Positions 60,628-64,000 of a stretch of DNA of 64,000 nt are shown one piece after another. The notes under the pieces are model-generated. The model saw nothing but the letters and a program-made list of their open reading frames with translations. It did no database searches and was not told the origin of the DNA. The translations under genes and the position numbers were made by a program. The DNA comes from DAOUVR01 sp034430535 (GTDB lineage: Bacteria > Chloroflexota > Dehalococcoidia > E44-bin15), in assembly GCA_964443325.1 (NCBI GenBank), contig CAYUCL010000003.1, positions 1-64,000 on the forward strand, written 5' to 3'. Each line of letters opens with the position of its first letter. The first letter of the stretch is position 1.

Positions 60628-60657
60628 TGTAGGGGCATTCAATTGAACGTCCCTACA
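60628..60657. repeat. 30-bp near-perfect palindrome
   Basis: TGTAGGGGCATTCAA and its near-complement TTGAACGTCCCTACA meet at 60642-60643, with two mismatched pairs. It lies between the nitrilase and amidase genes, 40 bases before the amidase ribosome site. Such TGTAGGG...CCCTACA elements are common dispersed repeats in related genomes. Confidence 0.6.
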
Positions 60658-60698
60658 AAGCAACAGGTTTCATAATATTTTCATAGGAGGTGACAACC

Positions 60699-62132
60699 AT
60701 GGCGAAATCTGCCGAACTCGCTTTCCTTGACGCTATTGCCCAGGCAGGCCTGGTGCGGCGGAAGGAGGTCAAGCCAATCGAACTTGTGGACGCGGCCATT
60801 GAGCGGATCGAGCGCCTCAATCCTACCCTCAATGCAGTGATCACGCCAATGTACGAACAGGCTCGCACCGCTGCCAACAGCGCACTTCCCGAGGGACCCT
60901 TCACCGGGGTGCCCTTCCTGCTCAAGGACGTCATTGCCAGCTATGCTGGCGTGCGAATGACGTTTGGGTCGAGTTTCCTGCGCGACCACGTACCGGACCA
61001 CGATAGCGAGCTGGTGTCACGGCACAAGCGTGCCGGTCTGATCGTCCTCGGCAAGACCAACGCTCCCGAGTTTGGCATACTTCCTACCACCGAGCCGCAT
61101 CTCTTTGGTCCTACGCATAATCCATGGGATACGAGCCGAACCTCAGGCGGGTCCAGCGGTGGCTCGGCCGCGGCTGTTGCCGCTGGCATGATACCCATGG
61201 CCCATGGCAATGACGGCGGTGGCTCTATTCGTATTCCCGCCTCCTGTTGTGGTGTCTTCGGTCTCAAGCCCACTCGAGGGCGTACGTCGCTTGGCCCTGA
61301 CTTCGGCGACCTGATAGGCGGCTTTGTCGAGGAGCACGCCCTCACCCGGACGGTGCGGGATAGCGCCGCCCTGCTTGACGCCAACGCAGGCCCTTCCATT
61401 GGCGACCCCTACTGGGCGCCCAAACCTGCCCGTCCCTTCCTTGAGGAGGTGGGCGCCGATCCAGGGCGTTTGCGCATCGCCTTCACTACCGAAACGGCTA
61501 CCGGCGTCGCGGTCCAACCCGACTGCGTCGCCGCCGTCCACGACGCAGCCAAGCTCTGCAGCGACATGGGCCACGACGTGGTGGAGGCCAACATGTCACT
61601 GCCTGGTGATTCGCTCGTTCAAGCTTTCATAACCGTTTGGTGTGCCATGGTAGCCTGGACCATTGATGGCATGGCTCTCATCACCGGTCGTACGCCATCC
61701 GCCGACCAGTTTGAGCCGCTCACCTGGGCATTGTACGAAGCGGGCCACCAGAGAACCGCGTCAGAGTACCTGTTGGCGGTGACGACACTCCAGTTGATTT
61801 CCCGTGAGATCGCTCGCTTCCGCGCCGACTACGACGTGATTCTGACCCCCACCCTGGCCGAGCCCCCACCACCGCTGGGCACCTTCGATTCACCTCCGGA
61901 CAACCCGTGGCAGGGTCTCTTTCGATCCGCTGAATTCATGCCCTTCACCCCGCTGTGCAACTTCACCGGTCTACCTGGCATGTCCATGCCTCTCTTCTGG
62001 AACTCGGAGGGAATCCCCATCGGCACGCACTTCGTAGGACGTTACGGTGACGAAGCCACTCTCTTTCGCCTTGCGGCACAGCTTGAGGAGGCGCATCCAT
62101 GGGCCGAGCGCCTACCTCCGGTGTCAGCTTGA
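60699..62132 (+). CDS. Amidase, amidase-signature family
   Basis: 477 residues. The ATG at 60699 follows AGGAGGTGACAACC; the GTG nine bases earlier is part of that ribosome site. The Ser-cisSer-Lys triad region is complete: Lys in PFLLKDVIASYAG, GGSSGGSAAAVAAGM (Ser nucleophile region), and NDGGGSIRIPASCCG. These enzymes hydrolyse amides, including aryl and peptide amides, or form part of Asp/Glu-tRNA amidotransferases; without GatB nearby and with a divergent C-terminus, a catabolic amidase is more likely. Confidence 0.93.
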   Translation: MAKSAELAFLDAIAQAGLVRRKEVKPIELVDAAIERIERLNPTLNAVITPMYEQARTAANSALPEGPFTGVPFLLKDVIASYAGVRMTFGSSFLRDHVPDHDSELVSRHKRAGLIVLGKTNAPEFGILPTTEPHLFGPTHNPWDTSRTSGGSSGGSAAAVAAGMIPMAHGNDGGGSIRIPASCCGVFGLKPTRGRTSLGPDFGDLIGGFVEEHALTRTVRDSAALLDANAGPSIGDPYWAPKPARPFLEEVGADPGRLRIAFTTETATGVAVQPDCVAAVHDAAKLCSDMGHDVVEANMSLPGDSLVQAFITVWCAMVAWTIDGMALITGRTPSADQFEPLTWALYEAGHQRTASEYLLAVTTLQLISREIARFRADYDVILTPTLAEPPPPLGTFDSPPDNPWQGLFRSAEFMPFTPLCNFTGLPGMSMPLFWNSEGIPIGTHFVGRYGDEATLFRLAAQLEEAHPWAERLPPVSA

Positions 62133-62242
62133 GCAGCACTGCGGGCGGTCTTGGAATAACACCAGAAAATATGAATTAGGCGAACTCAGAGTTCGTCCGT
62201 ACTACTTGTTAGGTGAAATCATCCCTAACATAAGGAGACACT

Positions 62243-62752
62243 ATGAAAACCGTTGTCGTTCTTGCCATGCATGGCGCACCGCCAAATGACTTTCCCAAAC
62301 ACAAACTGGCTGAATTCTTTTCATTATATGGCGGTCCTGGACATACATCTGAGACAGATTCCGTAGCGCCTAAACACCGCTATGCCGAGCTGGAGGCTAG
62401 TATGCGCGCGTGGCCACGTACAGAACAGAATGATCCCTTCTACCATGCTTCACAGGACCTGGCAATACACCTAAGCCGAGCAACAGGACATGAGGTGATT
62501 GTTGGGTTCCACGAATTTTGTGCACCCGATTTGGATGAGGCGCTTGAACATGCGATAAAACATGGAGCCGATAAGGTCATCGTCATTACACCAATGATGA
62601 CCCGCGGTGGCGAGCATTCCGAGGTGGACATTGCTGCCACGGTAGAACGCGCGAAAACGCTACACCCTGATATCCCTATCACCTACGCATGGCCGTTTGA
62701 GGTCTCCGAAATAGCGCAGTTTCTTGCCTCACAGATAGCCCGGTTTGCTTGA
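62243..62752 (+). CDS. CbiX-like chelatase (sirohydrochlorin cobalto-/ferrochelatase family)
   Basis: 169 residues. Near the N-terminus MHGAP contributes a His, and in the middle VIVGFHEFCAPDLDEALEHA and VIVITPMMTRGGEHSEVDI carry the metal-chelatase signature of small CbiX/SirB proteins. It inserts a divalent metal into a tetrapyrrole such as sirohydrochlorin. No other tetrapyrrole genes are near. AAGGAGACACT lies upstream of the ATG. Being single-domain, it would work as a dimer. Confidence 0.85.
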   Translation: MKTVVVLAMHGAPPNDFPKHKLAEFFSLYGGPGHTSETDSVAPKHRYAELEASMRAWPRTEQNDPFYHASQDLAIHLSRATGHEVIVGFHEFCAPDLDEALEHAIKHGADKVIVITPMMTRGGEHSEVDIAATVERAKTLHPDIPITYAWPFEVSEIAQFLASQIARFA

Positions 62753-62919
62753 CAGACCACGTCTCTTACCCCAATAGCGTGTTACATCTCCTATAATCAC
62801 ACCCACTTTACGGTCTGATCGATCGTCCTCAATTACCTGAATAGCGCCGCTTCTATTCTCCACTATTAATCTATATCAAGTCCTCGTATGTGATCTGTAC
62901 TTCTCTCTCTAAATATGTG

Positions 62920-62948
62920 TTGACAACGAGACATATACTTGGTATAAT
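62920..62948 (+). promoter_or_regulatory. Consensus promoter and operator of the MarR-type gene
   Basis: TTGACA (62920-62925), 17 bases, TATAAT (62943-62948). A perfect dyad TATAC-TTG-GTATA (62934-62946) overlaps the -10 region, which is the classic position for autorepression by a MarR protein. The upstream stretch 62753-62919 shows no gene. Confidence 0.72.
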
Positions 62949-63026
62949 ACAAATAGTTAGCCTTACAGTAATAGATTGTGTTACCAATAATATGTGCCTT
63001 ATTCAAATAAAGCTAGGAGGCGCTAC

Positions 63027-63512
63027 ATGACAGTGGAGCATCAAAACGAGGAACTTGTCGAACATGTGCTCGAGCTCGGGGCCAAGATATTCCACGAGTT
63101 GCTTCCCATAATACCAAAAGAGGTGCTTCAATTCGACCTGACCATGCCCCAGCTCAAGGTCGTCCTTCTTCTCTTCTTAAATGGGCCGATGCGCATGAGT
63201 GATTTAGCCTCTGGGTTGAGCGTCAGCCTGGCTACAGTAACGGGAGTGGTAGACCGATTAGTTGAAAGAGACGTCGTGTTGCGGGAGAGCGAGCCCACGG
63301 ATCGCCGGGTGGTGTTGTGCCGTCTATCGGAGAAAGGCCAGGAGCTGACAGATGTGCTGTGGAAATCGGCCCGCGACAGAACAAGGGAGCTGCTTATGGC
63401 AATGACCGTACCCCACCTGCAGTTGCTCAACGAAGCGCTCGAGGCGCTGCTACAGGCCGGTACAGCAAAGAAAGATGACTTACAGCAGGTAAGGGTAAAT
63501 GATATTCAATGA
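63027..63512 (+). CDS. MarR-family transcriptional regulator
   Basis: The ATG at 63027 has AGGAGG six bases upstream, giving 161 residues. The winged helix-turn-helix reads MRMSDLASGLSVSLATVTGV and the following wing has RESEPTDRRVVLCRLSEKG, the family's DxR signature. Dimerisation helices flank it. It probably represses its own promoter and that of the epimerase gene that follows 27 bases downstream. Confidence 0.93.
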   Translation: MTVEHQNEELVEHVLELGAKIFHELLPIIPKEVLQFDLTMPQLKVVLLLFLNGPMRMSDLASGLSVSLATVTGVVDRLVERDVVLRESEPTDRRVVLCRLSEKGQELTDVLWKSARDRTRELLMAMTVPHLQLLNEALEALLQAGTAKKDDLQQVRVNDIQ

Positions 63513-63539
63513 GTCTAATACCCACGCAAGGAGGACCGA

Positions 63540-64000
63540 ATGCGTGTGCTGATTTCGGGTGGAGCGGGACGATTGGGGATCAGTGTCTGCCGGACCTTTT
63601 TACAACAGGGATTCCAGGTGCGCGTATTCGACCTAAACACGGAACGCAACAGAAAGAGCGTCAAAGAGCTTGGGCCCCAAGCGGAGATCTTTTGGGGAGA
63701 TATCACACAACCCCATTCGGTGCGGGAGGCTATGGAAGGAGTGGACGCAGTGGTTCACATGGCCGCCATCCTACCCCCTGTTGCCTACGAGAAACCTGAA
63801 CTGGCCAGTAAGGTTAATGTGGGAGGTACCAAAATAGTCGTTGACCTGCTAAAAGAAAAAGGTGGCCATATCCCATTCGTGTTCACATCCTCGGTGGCAG
63901 TGTTTGGCCCCTCTCCCAACGCCACTGAACCTATCAGCCCGGAGAAGAATGTGCCGCATCCCAAAGGGCCATACGGTGAGACCAAACTTCAAGCCGAAAA
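63540..64000 (+). CDS. NAD-dependent epimerase/dehydratase, C-terminus cut by window edge
   Basis: The ATG at 63540 is preceded by AAGGAGGACCGA. The visible 153 residues form an extended SDR: RVLISGGAGRLGISVCRTFL (GxxGxxG), DAVVHMAAILPPVAYEKPE, FTSSVAVFGPSPNATEP and, at the end, YGETKLQAE with the YxxxK pair. The frame stays open to the window end. The MarR gene precedes it by 27 bases, so they probably share one transcript. Substrate, likely a nucleotide sugar or small ketone, is unknown. Confidence 0.9.
   Translation, partial: MRVLISGGAGRLGISVCRTFLQQGFQVRVFDLNTERNRKSVKELGPQAEIFWGDITQPHSVREAMEGVDAVVHMAAILPPVAYEKPELASKVNVGGTKIVVDLLKEKGGHIPFVFTSSVAVFGPSPNATEPISPEKNVPHPKGPYGETKLQAE

Overview
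This window looks like a metagenome-assembled chromosome segment from an uncultured bacterium, most likely of the Chloroflexota (Dehalococcoidia-like). That placement is inference. Ribosome binding sites are bacterial, several intergenic regions carry near-consensus sigma70 promoters, and the core genes are bacterial (DnaK, Sir2, RlmD, CorC, Crp). The enzymes suggest an oxygen-sensitive cell (superoxide reductase, flavodiiron protein, rubredoxin fusion). One 100-N scaffold gap lies at 15737-15836.

The outstanding feature is an archaellum (archaeal-type flagellum) gene cluster in this bacterial context, on the minus strand from about 20633 to 11841. In transcription order it holds a decayed archaellin remnant, two archaellins with class III signal peptides, ArlG-like and ArlF-like stator proteins, the membrane platform ArlJ, a 39-residue coiled-coil ORF, an ArlC/D/E-like protein built on an 11-residue tandem repeat, the KaiC-like ATPase ArlH, the motor ATPase ArlI and an uncharacterised charged protein. 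A divergent LuxR-type regulator with a degenerate receiver domain sits at the head, separated by a stretch rich in palindromes. Two HD-GYP (cyclic-di-GMP phosphodiesterase type) genes lie just beyond the far end. No archaellin signal peptidase, chemotaxis gene or bacterial flagellar gene is present here.

Region by region: 1-4.6 kb holds metabolic and NAD-linked genes (amidohydrolase, zinc-ribbon protein, SDR, sirtuin, ADP-ribosylglycohydrolase). 5-7.2 kb encodes a large membrane-anchored surface protein with BACON-like repeats. 7.9-11.5 kb holds the HD-GYP genes. 11.8-21.8 kb is the archaellum region. 22-25 kb has a candidate small RNA, a glutaredoxin-PDZ fusion and dnaK. 25-31 kb is an oxidative-stress region: ferredoxin, Crp-family regulator, double ferritin-like protein, small winged-helix protein, peroxiredoxin, superoxide reductase, flavodiiron protein and flavin reductase-rubredoxin fusion.

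From 31.6 to 46.4 kb lie an ABC-2 exporter, two tandem MFS paralogues, four crotonase-family enzymes, a quaternary-amine type ABC importer whose binding protein has its lobes in permuted order, a nitroreductase and a 14-helix drug exporter. From 46.5 kb to the end are mostly single genes: lipoprotein cyclophilin, epimerase with a C-terminal zinc ribbon, GNAT, possible nuclease-fold protein, nitroreductase, Dph6-like ATP pyrophosphatase, metallo-beta-lactamase fold hydrolase, CorC-type membrane protein, DUF1847 protein, RlmD-Maf fusion, ABC-class ATPase, nitrilase, amidase, CbiX-like chelatase, a MarR regulator with its own promoter and operator, and a truncated epimerase running off the end.
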